Below, piece by piece: positions 7,064 to 14,481 of a stretch of DNA of 24,552 bases (position 1 is the stretch's first letter; each line of letters opens with the position of its first letter). The stretch comes from Bacillota bacterium (lineage in GTDB: Bacteria; Bacillota; Clostridia; Christensenellales; Aristaeellaceae). The notes below the pieces were generated by a model. That model saw only the letters and a list, made by a program, of their open reading frames with translations. It was not told where the DNA came from and made no database searches. Made by a program: the position numbers and the translations under genes. Location: contig JAEYPB010000100.1 in assembly GCA_023411175.1 (NCBI GenBank), positions 1 through 24,552 of the forward strand, written 5' to 3'.

Positions 7064-8059
7064 GTGAAACTCTGGAAATTCATCCTGACCCGGGTCGCGC
7101 TTTGGCTGCTCACGATTCTCGTGGGCATTACGGTCGTCTTCTTCATCCAGCGCATGCTGCCCTCCGACCCGATCGAGACGATGATCGGCAAGATCGTCAC
7201 AATGGGCACCACGCTGACGCCGGACGCCGTACAGGCAATCCGCGAGTCGCTGATGAAGCAGTACGGGCTCTCGGGCACGATCTTTGAACAGTACATCGCG
7301 ACCATAGGCCGCATGATGACGATGGACTTCGGGCCATCCCTGTCCAGCTATCCCATGGCGGTTTCCCAGCTGATCGGGCAGGCGCTGCCGTACACGGTGG
7401 GGCTGCTGCTGACCACGACGCTGATTTCCTGGATCATCGGCAACGCCATCGGGCTCCTGGCCGGGTTCAAGAAGAACGCCTGGTATTCGAAGCTCATGGA
7501 AACCGTCAGCATGTGCATCTATCCGACGCCCTACTTCATCATGGCGCTGGTGATCATGATATTCTGTGCCTACCTAAACCGCTGGTTCCCGCTGATTCCC
7601 TCGATGCCCCGGTTCGAGTTCTCCTTCGACTGGGTCAGGGGCGTGGTGTACAACTCCTTCATGCCTGCGCTTTCGCTGATGCTGGTGGGCACCGGCTGGT
7701 GGATCATCAGCATGAAGTCGCTGTCTTCCGGCGTGGCGGAGGAGGACTTCGTCGCCTACGGGCGGCTGAAGGGCCTGAGCGAGGCCACCATCGGATACCG
7801 CTACGTTTTCCGCAACTCCATCCTCTCGCAGGTGACGGCGCTCGCGCTGCAGATTGGCGGCCTGTTCTCCGGCTCGCTGATGTGCGAAATCATCTTCGAT
7901 TACCCGGGTGTGGGTCAATTGATCTCCACGGCCATCTACAACGCGGACTATAACCTCTTGATTGGTCTGATCACCATCTCGATCATTGCGGTGGCCACCG
8001 CGACTTTGATCATCGATCTGATCTATCCGTTCCTGGACCCCAGGATCCGCTACAAGTGA
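7064..8059 (+). CDS. ABC importer permease, DppB/OppB type
   Basis: This is one of two membrane subunits forming the import channel. The 331-residue protein starts with an N-terminal membrane segment (about 9-28) typical of the DppB half. A large extracytoplasmic loop and five further membrane segments follow. The ATPase-docking loop is visible as EEDFVAYGRLKGLSEATIGYR and then VFRNSI, and the conserved end FDYPGVGQLISTAIYNADY is followed by LDPRIRYK. Start: GTG 7064, with AAGGAGG (7050-7056) seven bases upstream. The gene lies after the intercistronic hairpin and before the DppC-type partner, in operon order. Confidence 0.9.
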   Translation: MKLWKFILTRVALWLLTILVGITVVFFIQRMLPSDPIETMIGKIVTMGTTLTPDAVQAIRESLMKQYGLSGTIFEQYIATIGRMMTMDFGPSLSSYPMAVSQLIGQALPYTVGLLLTTTLISWIIGNAIGLLAGFKKNAWYSKLMETVSMCIYPTPYFIMALVIMIFCAYLNRWFPLIPSMPRFEFSFDWVRGVVYNSFMPALSLMLVGTGWWIISMKSLSSGVAEEDFVAYGRLKGLSEATIGYRYVFRNSILSQVTALALQIGGLFSGSLMCEIIFDYPGVGQLISTAIYNADYNLLIGLITISIIAVATATLIIDLIYPFLDPRIRYK

Positions 8060-8101
8060 CGCCGGCGGCGGACCCGATCAAACGAAAAGGGGGATGGGAC
8101 A

Positions 8102-8962
8102 TTGAATACCAATTATAAGGCAAATTTCCGTCAGGTCTGGCGCAGCATGAACCTCCGGCTCAAAATAGGGCTTGCGATCGTCACGCTGTTTCTGATCCTC
8201 GGCTTTGTGGTGTACCTGTTCAGTCCGGATAACGTGATGGGGCTGAGCACCTTCCGCAAAAATCTGAAGCCCAGCTGGGAGCACCTGTTCGGCACCAACA
8301 AGCAGGGGCAGGACACCTTCTGGCTGCTCATCAGTTCCATTCACATGTCGATGATCCTGGGCATTCTGGTGGCCTTCTTCGCCACGGCCATCGGCGTGAT
8401 GATGGGCCTGTTCGCCGGGTTCATGGGCGGCCCGGTAGACCGGGGGATCATGTTTATCTGCGATTCGATCATATCGATCCCGTCGCTGCCCATCCTGATC
8501 CTGATGGGTTCGGTTTTGCGGGGGCGCGCGTCGATCTACGCCATCGCGCTGATTCTGATCCTGTTCAACTGGCCCTGGCCCGCCCGTCAGGCGCGCTCCA
8601 TGGCGCTGACACTTCGGGAGCGTGACTTCATCAACACCGCCCACTTCGCCGGCGAGGGCCGGCTCAAGATCATCGCGGTGGAAATCCTGCCCCACGTATT
8701 GAGCTGGTCCATGGCCAACTTCGTCAACACGATCCTTGTGGCCATCGGCGCGGAGGCGTCGCTGGCTGTGCTGGGCCTTTCATCCACCACCACGCCCACG
8801 CTGGGCAACATGATCTATTGGGCGCGCCAGTACCAGGCGATCATGCTCAAACAGTGGCTGTGGATCGGCTCGCCCGTCGTGGCGACGGCGCTTCTCTTCA
8901 TCGGGCTTTTTTTGACCTATACGGGATACAACGATTATACGGCAGCAAAGAGGGGGCGGTAG
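8102..8962 (+). CDS. ABC importer permease, DppC/OppC type
   Basis: This is the second membrane subunit of the importer. Its 286 residues include an N-terminal membrane segment (about 22-42), the HLFGTNKQGQDTFW region that precedes the core in DppC proteins, and a docking loop RERDFINTAHFAGEG followed by ILPHVLSWSMANF. The end reads LFLTYTGYNDYTAAKRGR. Start: TTG 8102, preceded by AAAAGGGGG about 9 nt upstream. The nearby ATG 8093 runs into a stop after three codons, and the next in-frame ATG lies 16 codons inside with no ribosome site. One base separates its stop from the next gene, indicating tight coupling. Confidence 0.87.
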   Translation: MNTNYKANFRQVWRSMNLRLKIGLAIVTLFLILGFVVYLFSPDNVMGLSTFRKNLKPSWEHLFGTNKQGQDTFWLLISSIHMSMILGILVAFFATAIGVMMGLFAGFMGGPVDRGIMFICDSIISIPSLPILILMGSVLRGRASIYAIALILILFNWPWPARQARSMALTLRERDFINTAHFAGEGRLKIIAVEILPHVLSWSMANFVNTILVAIGAEASLAVLGLSSTTTPTLGNMIYWARQYQAIMLKQWLWIGSPVVATALLFIGLFLTYTGYNDYTAAKRGR

Positions 8963-8963
8963 C

Positions 8964-9938
8964 ATGATGCGGCTTCAGGACGTGTCCGGTCAGTACCGTA
9001 CCATCACCGGGCCGGTGCAGGCTGTCAACCACGTCTCCTTTGACATTCTGGACGACGAGATATTTGGCATTGCGGGGGAGTCCGGCTGCGGCAAATCCAC
9101 CTTGCTCAAGCTGATGTACGACATCGTGCGGTTCCCGCTGGAGCTGACGGGCGGCCGGGTGCTGCTGAGAACCCAGAAAGACGGACGCATCCGGGAACTG
9201 GCCAGCGGCGAAATTCAAAAGGCCTGGTGGGATGAGATCTCTTACGTTCCACAGGCCGCGATGAGCGTGCTGAACCCGGTCTACCGGATCGAGGAACAGT
9301 TTTACGAATTGTTCCGCCGACACCGCAAGAGCGAAGGGCGGCAGGCGATGCGCACCCGGGTCGAGCAGTATCTGGCCGAGCTCAACCTGCCGCTGGATGT
9401 GCTCCAGGCGTACCCGCACCAGCTTTCCGGCGGCATGCGTCAGCGCGTGGTCATCGCCATGGCCACCTTTCTGCACCCCGGCATGATCTTTGCCGACGAG
9501 CCGACCACCGCGCTGGATGTGGTGGTGCAGCGCAACATCCTGATGATGCTGACTGAGCTTCAGAAGAAGATGCAAAACACGCTGGTAATCGTTTCTCACG
9601 ATATGGGCGTGCACTACCAGATCACAAATCGCTTGGGCATCATGTACTCCGGAAGCCTGGTGGAGTTAGGCCCCACGGAGCAGATATTCTCCAGGCCGCT
9701 TCATCCTTACACCCAGATGCTGATCGGCGCGCTGCCCAGGGTGGGCGATCACTCGGAGCGCGAGGGCATCCCCGGCGCGCCGCCATCGCTTCGAAACCCG
9801 CCGCCGGGCTGCCGCTTTGCGCCGCGCTGCAAGCATGCCTGTCCTGCGTGTACCCAGTCGATCCCCGAGCTCGTCGAAGTTGAGCCGGGCCGCTTTGCGG
9901 CGTGCCTGAGGATAGACGAACTGAAAGGAGGCGCGTAA
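8964..9938 (+). CDS. ABC importer ATPase, DppD/OppD type
   Basis: This is a cytoplasmic ATPase that powers import. Walker A is GESGCGKST (residues 38-46). The signature is LSGGMRQR (about 154-161), Walker B is MIFADEPTTALD, and the switch histidine is in VSHD. The C-terminal oligopeptide/dipeptide extension begins at HPYTQMLIGALP and carries the usual cysteine cluster (CRFAPRCKHACPAC and a later CL). Start: ATG 8964, one base after the previous stop, with AGGGGGCGG upstream; ATG 8967 is an alternative. The protein of 324 residues is full length and pairs with the DppF-type subunit that follows. Confidence 0.92.
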   Translation: MMRLQDVSGQYRTITGPVQAVNHVSFDILDDEIFGIAGESGCGKSTLLKLMYDIVRFPLELTGGRVLLRTQKDGRIRELASGEIQKAWWDEISYVPQAAMSVLNPVYRIEEQFYELFRRHRKSEGRQAMRTRVEQYLAELNLPLDVLQAYPHQLSGGMRQRVVIAMATFLHPGMIFADEPTTALDVVVQRNILMMLTELQKKMQNTLVIVSHDMGVHYQITNRLGIMYSGSLVELGPTEQIFSRPLHPYTQMLIGALPRVGDHSEREGIPGAPPSLRNPPPGCRFAPRCKHACPACTQSIPELVEVEPGRFAACLRIDELKGGA

Positions 9939-9940
9939 TC

Positions 9941-10924
9941 ATGGCGGAAAACCTCCTGGAAATACGGGGGCTAACCCGGGAATTCCGCATAGGCGGCTTT
10001 CTTTCGAGAAAGAAAATGCGCGCCGTGGACGACGTTTCCTTCAGCATTCCGGCTGGGCGCGCGTCGATTCTCTCCGTGGTGGGCGAGTCCGGCTGCGGCA
10101 AGACCACGCTGACCAAGATGATCCTTCGGTTGCTCGCTCCGACCTCCGGGCAAATCCTGCTGGACGGGCGCGACCTGACCAGCCGGCGCGCGCTGAAGGA
10201 GAGGGACTTTTGCCGGATGGTGCAGCCGATCTTCCAGAACCCCTTCGACGCGTTTTCTTCCCGCCGGGAGGTCCTGAAGTACCTGACGGATACCGCCCGG
10301 GCTTACGGCGGCGCGCGGTCGAAGGCCGACGCATTGGAGAAGGCGGACAAGGCCCTCCGGTCCGTGGGCATGAGCTTGGACGTGGTCGCGGGCAAGTACG
10401 CCACCCAGTTCTCCGGCGGCGAACTGCAGCGGGTATCCATCGCGCGGGCGCTGATCACCTCGCCCAAGCTCATCATTGCCGACGAGCCGGTGGCGATGAT
10501 CGACGCCTCGATGAAGATCAACATCGTCAACCTCTTCCGGAAGATCCGGGACGAGTACGGCATCAGCTTCATCTATGTGACCCACGACCTGTCCACCGCC
10601 TACTACGTGTCGGACTACATCGCCACCCTCTACCGCGGCAGCCTGATCGAATTCGGGCCGTCCAAGGAGATCATGGAGCACCCCGCTCATCCGTATACGC
10701 GGCTGCTCATGAATTCGGTGCCGCATGTGGGGGAAAAGTGGCAGAGCAGCATCGTCATGTCAGAGGCGGAGACACGGGAATTCACGCTGGTTACCTGCAA
10801 ATTCGCGTCGCGCTGTCCGTATGCGACCGAACGGTGCACTTCCTCCCGGCCACCGATGACGGAGCTTGGCGACGGGCGCAGCGTATTGTGTTATAAGCCT
10901 TTGTCAAACCCTGGCAAGCTGTGA
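9941..10924 (+). CDS. ABC importer ATPase, DppF/OppF type
   Basis: This is the second ATPase of the importer. Walker A is GESGCGKTT (residues 48-56), the signature is FSGGELQR, Walker B is LIIADEP, and the switch histidine is in THD. The residues after Walker B read VAMID where most relatives have a small residue plus LD; the catalytic Glu is kept. The C-terminal extension has HPYTRLLMNSVP and cysteines in CKFASRCPYATERC. Start: ATG 9941 with AAAGGAGG about ten bases upstream, two bases after the previous stop. The frame is open further 5' (to 9902), but only inside the preceding gene. A promoter for the GH172 genes appears to overlap its last codons. Confidence 0.92.
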   Translation: MAENLLEIRGLTREFRIGGFLSRKKMRAVDDVSFSIPAGRASILSVVGESGCGKTTLTKMILRLLAPTSGQILLDGRDLTSRRALKERDFCRMVQPIFQNPFDAFSSRREVLKYLTDTARAYGGARSKADALEKADKALRSVGMSLDVVAGKYATQFSGGELQRVSIARALITSPKLIIADEPVAMIDASMKINIVNLFRKIRDEYGISFIYVTHDLSTAYYVSDYIATLYRGSLIEFGPSKEIMEHPAHPYTRLLMNSVPHVGEKWQSSIVMSEAETREFTLVTCKFASRCPYATERCTSSRPPMTELGDGRSVLCYKPLSNPGKL

Positions 10925-10930
10925 TAGAAT
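10901..10930 (+). promoter_or_regulatory. Internal promoter for the GH172a operon
   Basis: TTGTCA (10901-10906), an 18-nt spacer, and TAGAAT (10925-10930) overlap the end of the ATPase gene. The half-sites CTGT and AGAC flank the -10 at the same spacing (nine bases) as in the importer operator. Just downstream, AAGCGCTTACA (10937-10947) resembles half of a catabolite-control (cre) site. These matches are suggestive only. Confidence 0.5.
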
Positions 10931-10966
10931 CAGACGAAGCGCTTACATCACAAAGGGGGATGGCCT

Positions 10967-12076
10967 ATGGCAAACCTGAAACTTGGTCCGGGCCATAATT
11001 TAGAAACGGGCTTGGGCGCCGCGCCGATTTTGAACAGCGTGCGCACGCGGTGCATCAGTCCGGAGAACATCACCGGCGAAAAGAACATGGGCGGACACGA
11101 GTCCAGCCCGCTGGGTGTATCACGCAAGGGATCGCCCTCCATCACCCTGATGGGAGACTGCGCGACCATGCTGGGCGACATCCGCGGCTGCGGCGTGATC
11201 CAACGCATCTGGTTTTCGCTGCCAGAGTGCGAGCACGTCCGCGCCAATGCGCTGAGGGACATCGTGCTTAGGATCTACTGGGATGATGAGAAAAAGCCTT
11301 CGGTCGAATGCCCGCTGGGGGATTTCTTCTGCTGCGGCTTCGCGCGAAGGACGCAAATCAACTCGCTGCCCATCGTGGTGGCCCCGGCGGGCGGGTTCAA
11401 CTGCTTCTTCTCGATGCCCTTCCGCCGTGCGGCGCGCATCACCGTGGAAAACCAGGGCGAGCGGGTGGAAAAGTTCTACTACTCCATCCACTACGCGCTG
11501 CTTGACCTGCTGCCCGAAGACGTGGGCTACTTCCACGCCCAGTGGCGGCGCGACAACCAGACGGAAAAGGGCATGGACTATACGGTGCTGGACGGCGTGA
11601 CCGGCCGCGGCAAATTCATGGGCATGTACGTGGCCTACATGCCGCTGCAGCGGGATTGGTGGGGCGAGGGCGAGGTCAAGTTCTACATTGACGACGACAC
11701 CTGGCCCAGCATCTGCGACGGCGGGCTGGAGAACTACTTCGGCGGGCGGTTTTTGAGACAGCACCACCGGATGGTGGAACCCGCGCTGTTCATGACGCCG
11801 TTCATGGGCTATCCGTTCGCCAGCATGCCCGTTCCCGTGGATGAGGAGGAGTACGCGGAGAGCCTGTCCGGCATGCATGGGATGTACCGCTTCCACGTCT
11901 ACGACCCCATCGCCTTCGACAAAAACCTGCGCGTGACCATCCAACAGATCGGTTCCAGCGAAGGGACGATGTTTGAGCGCTGCGACGACATCTCTACCGT
12001 CGCTTACTGGTATCAGTTGGAGCCCCACGGCACCTTCCCCAAACTGCCGGCGCAAACGGAGCGCGTGCCCAGATGA
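10967..12076 (+). CDS. GH172 (DUF2961) family glycoside hydrolase, copy a, divergent active site
   Basis: GH172 enzymes act on furanosides such as difructose dianhydride and D-arabinofuranosides. This 369-residue protein has the family opening (SPENITGEKNMGG), an ECPLGDFFC segment, YFHAQWRR, and WWGEGEVKFYIDDD. Glu234 and Glu255 are 21 residues apart, matching the spacing I recall for the two catalytic glutamates of the characterised fructanase. However, the second motif reads ICDGGLENYF where copies b and c have ICGTGTEDYF. No signal peptide is visible, so it is cytoplasmic. Start: ATG 10967 with AAAGGGGGA seven bases upstream. Its stop overlaps the next start by four bases (ATGA). Substrate or activity may differ from the other two copies. 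Confidence 0.85.
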   Translation: MANLKLGPGHNLETGLGAAPILNSVRTRCISPENITGEKNMGGHESSPLGVSRKGSPSITLMGDCATMLGDIRGCGVIQRIWFSLPECEHVRANALRDIVLRIYWDDEKKPSVECPLGDFFCCGFARRTQINSLPIVVAPAGGFNCFFSMPFRRAARITVENQGERVEKFYYSIHYALLDLLPEDVGYFHAQWRRDNQTEKGMDYTVLDGVTGRGKFMGMYVAYMPLQRDWWGEGEVKFYIDDDTWPSICDGGLENYFGGRFLRQHHRMVEPALFMTPFMGYPFASMPVPVDEEEYAESLSGMHGMYRFHVYDPIAFDKNLRVTIQQIGSSEGTMFERCDDISTVAYWYQLEPHGTFPKLPAQTERVPR

Positions 12077-12816
12077 AAAAAATCCTGTTGCCGCTGATCG
12101 TCATGATGATGGCGTTGAGCCTTCTGACCTCGGCGGAGCCTCAGAAGACGCAACTGGAGGTTTATCTGATCGATCCCTGCGGCAAATGCATGGGCGGGGT
12201 GGGCCGAGGCTGCGGCGAGTGCGCCGTGGAGCGCGAGGTGGCATCGCGCTACGATCAACTGCTGAGGGACGTCGATTACGATCCGGCTCTATACAATCTC
12301 AGAGAGAATTCCAATCTTCTGGACGAGCGCGACGAGCGCCTGAAGGCGCTGGGCATCCAAGGGGATGTGCCCTGGCCCACCATGTTCATCGGCGAGGCGG
12401 TGTTCCTGGCGGACGGGTCGCAGGACGACCAGATTGTCTCCTACTTGAAGGGCGGCTTGACCGGTTACCCTGGCTACGAAGCCGTTCAGAAGGCGGCCGA
12501 AGATAGGGGCAAGCGGGAACCGGGCAACATCGTCTACCTGTACTCCTCCTACTGCGAGAGCTGCAAGGAGATCTCCAAGTGGCTTCAGTACGCGCTGCCC
12601 CAAAGGTACACGGTGGATAAGTACGACCTGGCCACCGAGGAGGGTATCAGACAGCAGATTCTGCTCTGCCAGAAGTACGGCATCGCAGAGGAGGATCTCT
12701 TCGTGCCCTTCATCGCCTACGGAGACTACCACTTCATGGGTAAGGACTCCATTTTCCTGAGCCTGACCAGCCGAATTCAGGAACACCCCAACCTCAAAAC
12801 GGAAACCGGACAGTAA
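12073..12816 (+). CDS. Secreted protein with two thioredoxin-like domains
   Basis: This is a probable extracytoplasmic thiol redox protein. A signal peptide covers about residues 1-21 and has no lipobox. Domain 1 (about 27-130) has two CxxC pairs close together, Cys36/Cys39 and Cys47/Cys50, with a glycine-rich spacer. Its later WPTMFIGEAVF matches the cis-proline region of thioredoxin folds. Domain 2 (about 152-240) has Cys161/Cys164 in CESC and VPFIAYGDY at the cis-proline position. The CESC context (VYLY...CESCKEIS) resembles the membrane protein at 2734 (YYIY...CESCQEVS), suggesting a relay or shared origin. The ATG overlaps the GH172a stop, so the two are translationally coupled. Which proteins it acts on is unknown. 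Confidence 0.7.
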   Translation: MKKILLPLIVMMMALSLLTSAEPQKTQLEVYLIDPCGKCMGGVGRGCGECAVEREVASRYDQLLRDVDYDPALYNLRENSNLLDERDERLKALGIQGDVPWPTMFIGEAVFLADGSQDDQIVSYLKGGLTGYPGYEAVQKAAEDRGKREPGNIVYLYSSYCESCKEISKWLQYALPQRYTVDKYDLATEEGIRQQILLCQKYGIAEEDLFVPFIAYGDYHFMGKDSIFLSLTSRIQEHPNLKTETGQ

Positions 12817-12848
12817 GTTTTCCGGTGAATTCAAGGAGGGAACCTACC

Positions 12849-13946
12849 ATGTTCGACGGATTCTTCACCAACCCTTCCACGCTGCCGCTCCTCTCCAGCG
12901 CCAAGTCCCGCAGCATTTCCGCGGAAAACATGACCGGGGAAAAGAACAACGGCGCCCTGGCCACCGCCGGCACCGGCGAAAAGTGCGCCCGTGATCTGGG
13001 CAAGGGCTGGAAAGTTTCGCCTTCCTACGCGGTCCAGCCGGGCGAAGTGTTCACCATGGCCGAGATCGAGGGCCCCGGTGTCATTCAGAGCATCTGGCTC
13101 ACCGGCCATGTCAGCCGTGACATCATCATCCGCTTCTATTGGGACGATCAGGAACAGCCCAGCGTTGAAGCGCCTATTTCGGACTTCTTCGCCTGCGGCT
13201 GGTACAACAACAGCGAGAACTGGTTTGATGTGAAGTTCGACCAGCTGAACTCCGCGATGGTGAGCGTCAACCCCAATCACGCCCTCAACTGTTTCTGGTC
13301 GATGCCCTTCCGCAAGAAGGCCAAGATCACGCTGGAGAACCGCCACAAGGACAAAGAGCGCATCGTCTACTACCAGATCAACTACGCGCTGATGGAGATC
13401 CCGGAGGAGGCCGCCTATTTCCACGCTCAGTTTCGCCGGGTCAACCCCGTGCCTTTCAAAGAGGACTTCACGATTCTCGAAGGCGTGAAGGGCCGCGGCC
13501 ACTATGTGGGCACCGCTTTGTCCGTGGGCCTCAACGGCCTGGGCAAGTGGTGGGGCGAGGGCGAGATCAAGTTCTTCATGGATGGCGACGAGAACCCCAC
13601 CATCTGCGGCACCGGCACGGAGGACTATTTCCTGGGCGCGTTCGACTGGGATGTGGCCGGCAAGTACACAACCTACAATTCGCTCTACGGCGGCATGTAC
13701 CATGTGCAGATTCCGGACGGGCTGTACAAATCCCAGCAGCGCTTCTCTATGTACCGCTGGCACGTGGTGGACCCGATCCGCTTTGAAAACGACCTTAGGG
13801 TCACCATCCAGGATCTTGGCTGGTACAAGGACTGGCGCTACCAGCCGCGGCAGGACGACATGGCCTCCGTCGCCTACTGGTATCAGACGCTGCCCACCGC
13901 GCCGTTCCCGGCGCTGCCCGATCCGGACTATTTGGAAATCACCTGA
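12849..13946 (+). CDS. GH172 (DUF2961) family glycoside hydrolase, copy b
   Basis: This is a predicted cytoplasmic furanosidase of 365 residues without a signal peptide. Family features in order are SAENMTGEKNNGA near the start, GPGVIQSIWL, the EAPISDFFACGW segment, CFWSMPFRKKA, YFHAQFRR, then GEGEIKFFMDGD with Glu237 and ICGTGTEDYF with Glu258. These are the two candidate catalytic glutamates, 21 residues apart. The end reads DDMASVAYWYQTLP, also shared with copy c, its closer relative in this window. Start: ATG 12849 with AAGGAGGG about ten bases upstream; the open frame back to 12825 is not needed. It is third in the operon after GH172a and the redox protein. Confidence 0.9.
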   Translation: MFDGFFTNPSTLPLLSSAKSRSISAENMTGEKNNGALATAGTGEKCARDLGKGWKVSPSYAVQPGEVFTMAEIEGPGVIQSIWLTGHVSRDIIIRFYWDDQEQPSVEAPISDFFACGWYNNSENWFDVKFDQLNSAMVSVNPNHALNCFWSMPFRKKAKITLENRHKDKERIVYYQINYALMEIPEEAAYFHAQFRRVNPVPFKEDFTILEGVKGRGHYVGTALSVGLNGLGKWWGEGEIKFFMDGDENPTICGTGTEDYFLGAFDWDVAGKYTTYNSLYGGMYHVQIPDGLYKSQQRFSMYRWHVVDPIRFENDLRVTIQDLGWYKDWRYQPRQDDMASVAYWYQTLPTAPFPALPDPDYLEIT

Positions 13947-13949
13947 GCA

Positions 13950-14258
13950 ATGGGCCTCGTTGCGAAGCGGCGCATAACTCGGGTCAGGATACAGGATGAA
14001 TCCGGGCACACGGTGTTTGACGATCGAATCGAGCACCTGACGCTGCCGGAGGAAGTTGTTTTGTCCATGTGCCTGGAGTTCTTCAGCGATCCGGCTCCCT
14101 GCGAAATCCACCGCGGCGCTGTCGTCAGCCGCGCGCTGGGTGAGATCGAGTTGAACGGCGCCGGACGCTTTTTTACCGCAGGGCTGTCGGAGCGACTGCG
14201 CCGCTACTTCGCCCGCTACGACGCCTATCAAGTCTCCGTCGAGTTCCAGGAGCGCTGA
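13950..14258 (+). CDS. Small hypothetical protein (102 residues)
   Basis: I do not recognise this protein. The ATG lies three bases after the GH172b stop, without a clear ribosome site of its own, so translation would depend on coupling to the upstream gene. It is a soluble, mixed-charge protein with no signal or membrane segment. It has two cysteines in the middle (MCLEFFSDPAPCEI), a GEIELNGAGRFF stretch, and a basic helix LSERLRRYFARY near the end. The frame runs to just before a strong hairpin, as expected of the last gene in the operon. It could be an accessory protein of the GH172 module. Its coding status rests on position and an intact frame only. Confidence 0.5.
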   Translation: MGLVAKRRITRVRIQDESGHTVFDDRIEHLTLPEEVVLSMCLEFFSDPAPCEIHRGAVVSRALGEIELNGAGRFFTAGLSERLRRYFARYDAYQVSVEFQER

Positions 14259-14269
14259 TTGGTACAGAA

Positions 14270-14298
14270 GAGCCCTGCTCGTTATGCGAGCAGGGCTC
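14270..14298. terminator. Hairpin downstream of the GH172b operon
   Basis: GAGCCCTGCTCG (14270-14281) and CGAGCAGGGCTC (14287-14298) form a perfect 12-bp stem with a 5-nt loop, 12 nt after the last stop. There is no T-tract, so it is better read as a 3'-end stabiliser or a Rho-type aid than a strict intrinsic terminator. Confidence 0.6.
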
Positions 14299-14342
14299 GG
14301 ACCATCAACAAAGTCCCCCGCAGGTTTCAATCGTGCCCGGCG

Positions 14343-14384
14343 GCGTGTACGCCCCGGAAATTCCAGAGAATTTCAGGCGTACGC
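14343..14384. repeat. Imperfect long hairpin in the convergent region
   Basis: The core GAAATTC / GAATTTC (14357-14363 / 14368-14374) closes a 4-nt loop. TACGCC (14348-14353) and GGCGTA (14376-14381) extend it after a small bulge. It lies between the ends of two convergent operons. Confidence 0.5.
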
Positions 14385-14398
14385 TGGGTTTTCCCTTC

Positions 14399-14428
14399 GC
14401 ATCAAAAAACCCGCCGGTTTTTTGATGC
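14399..14428. terminator. Bidirectional terminator-like hairpin
   Basis: A perfect 13-bp stem (14399-14411 with 14416-14428) has a CGCC loop and an A6/T6 segment inside the arms. It therefore presents a GC cap followed by a T-tract in either direction. It probably ends both the GH172b operon (plus) and the CUT1 importer operon (minus). Confidence 0.7.
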
Positions 14429-14436
14429 TTTGACTG

Positions 14437-14470
14437 CACGCGCCTCCGCTGTTGTCGGCAGAGGCGCGTG
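14437..14470. terminator. Hairpin at the 3' end of the CUT1 operon
   Basis: CACGCGCCTC (14437-14446) and GAGGCGCGTG (14461-14470) form a perfect 10-bp stem, 11 nt past the permease stop on the minus strand, with two more pairs possible in the loop. No T-tract follows directly. Confidence 0.5.
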
Positions 14471-14481
14471 GCTTGTTATGC

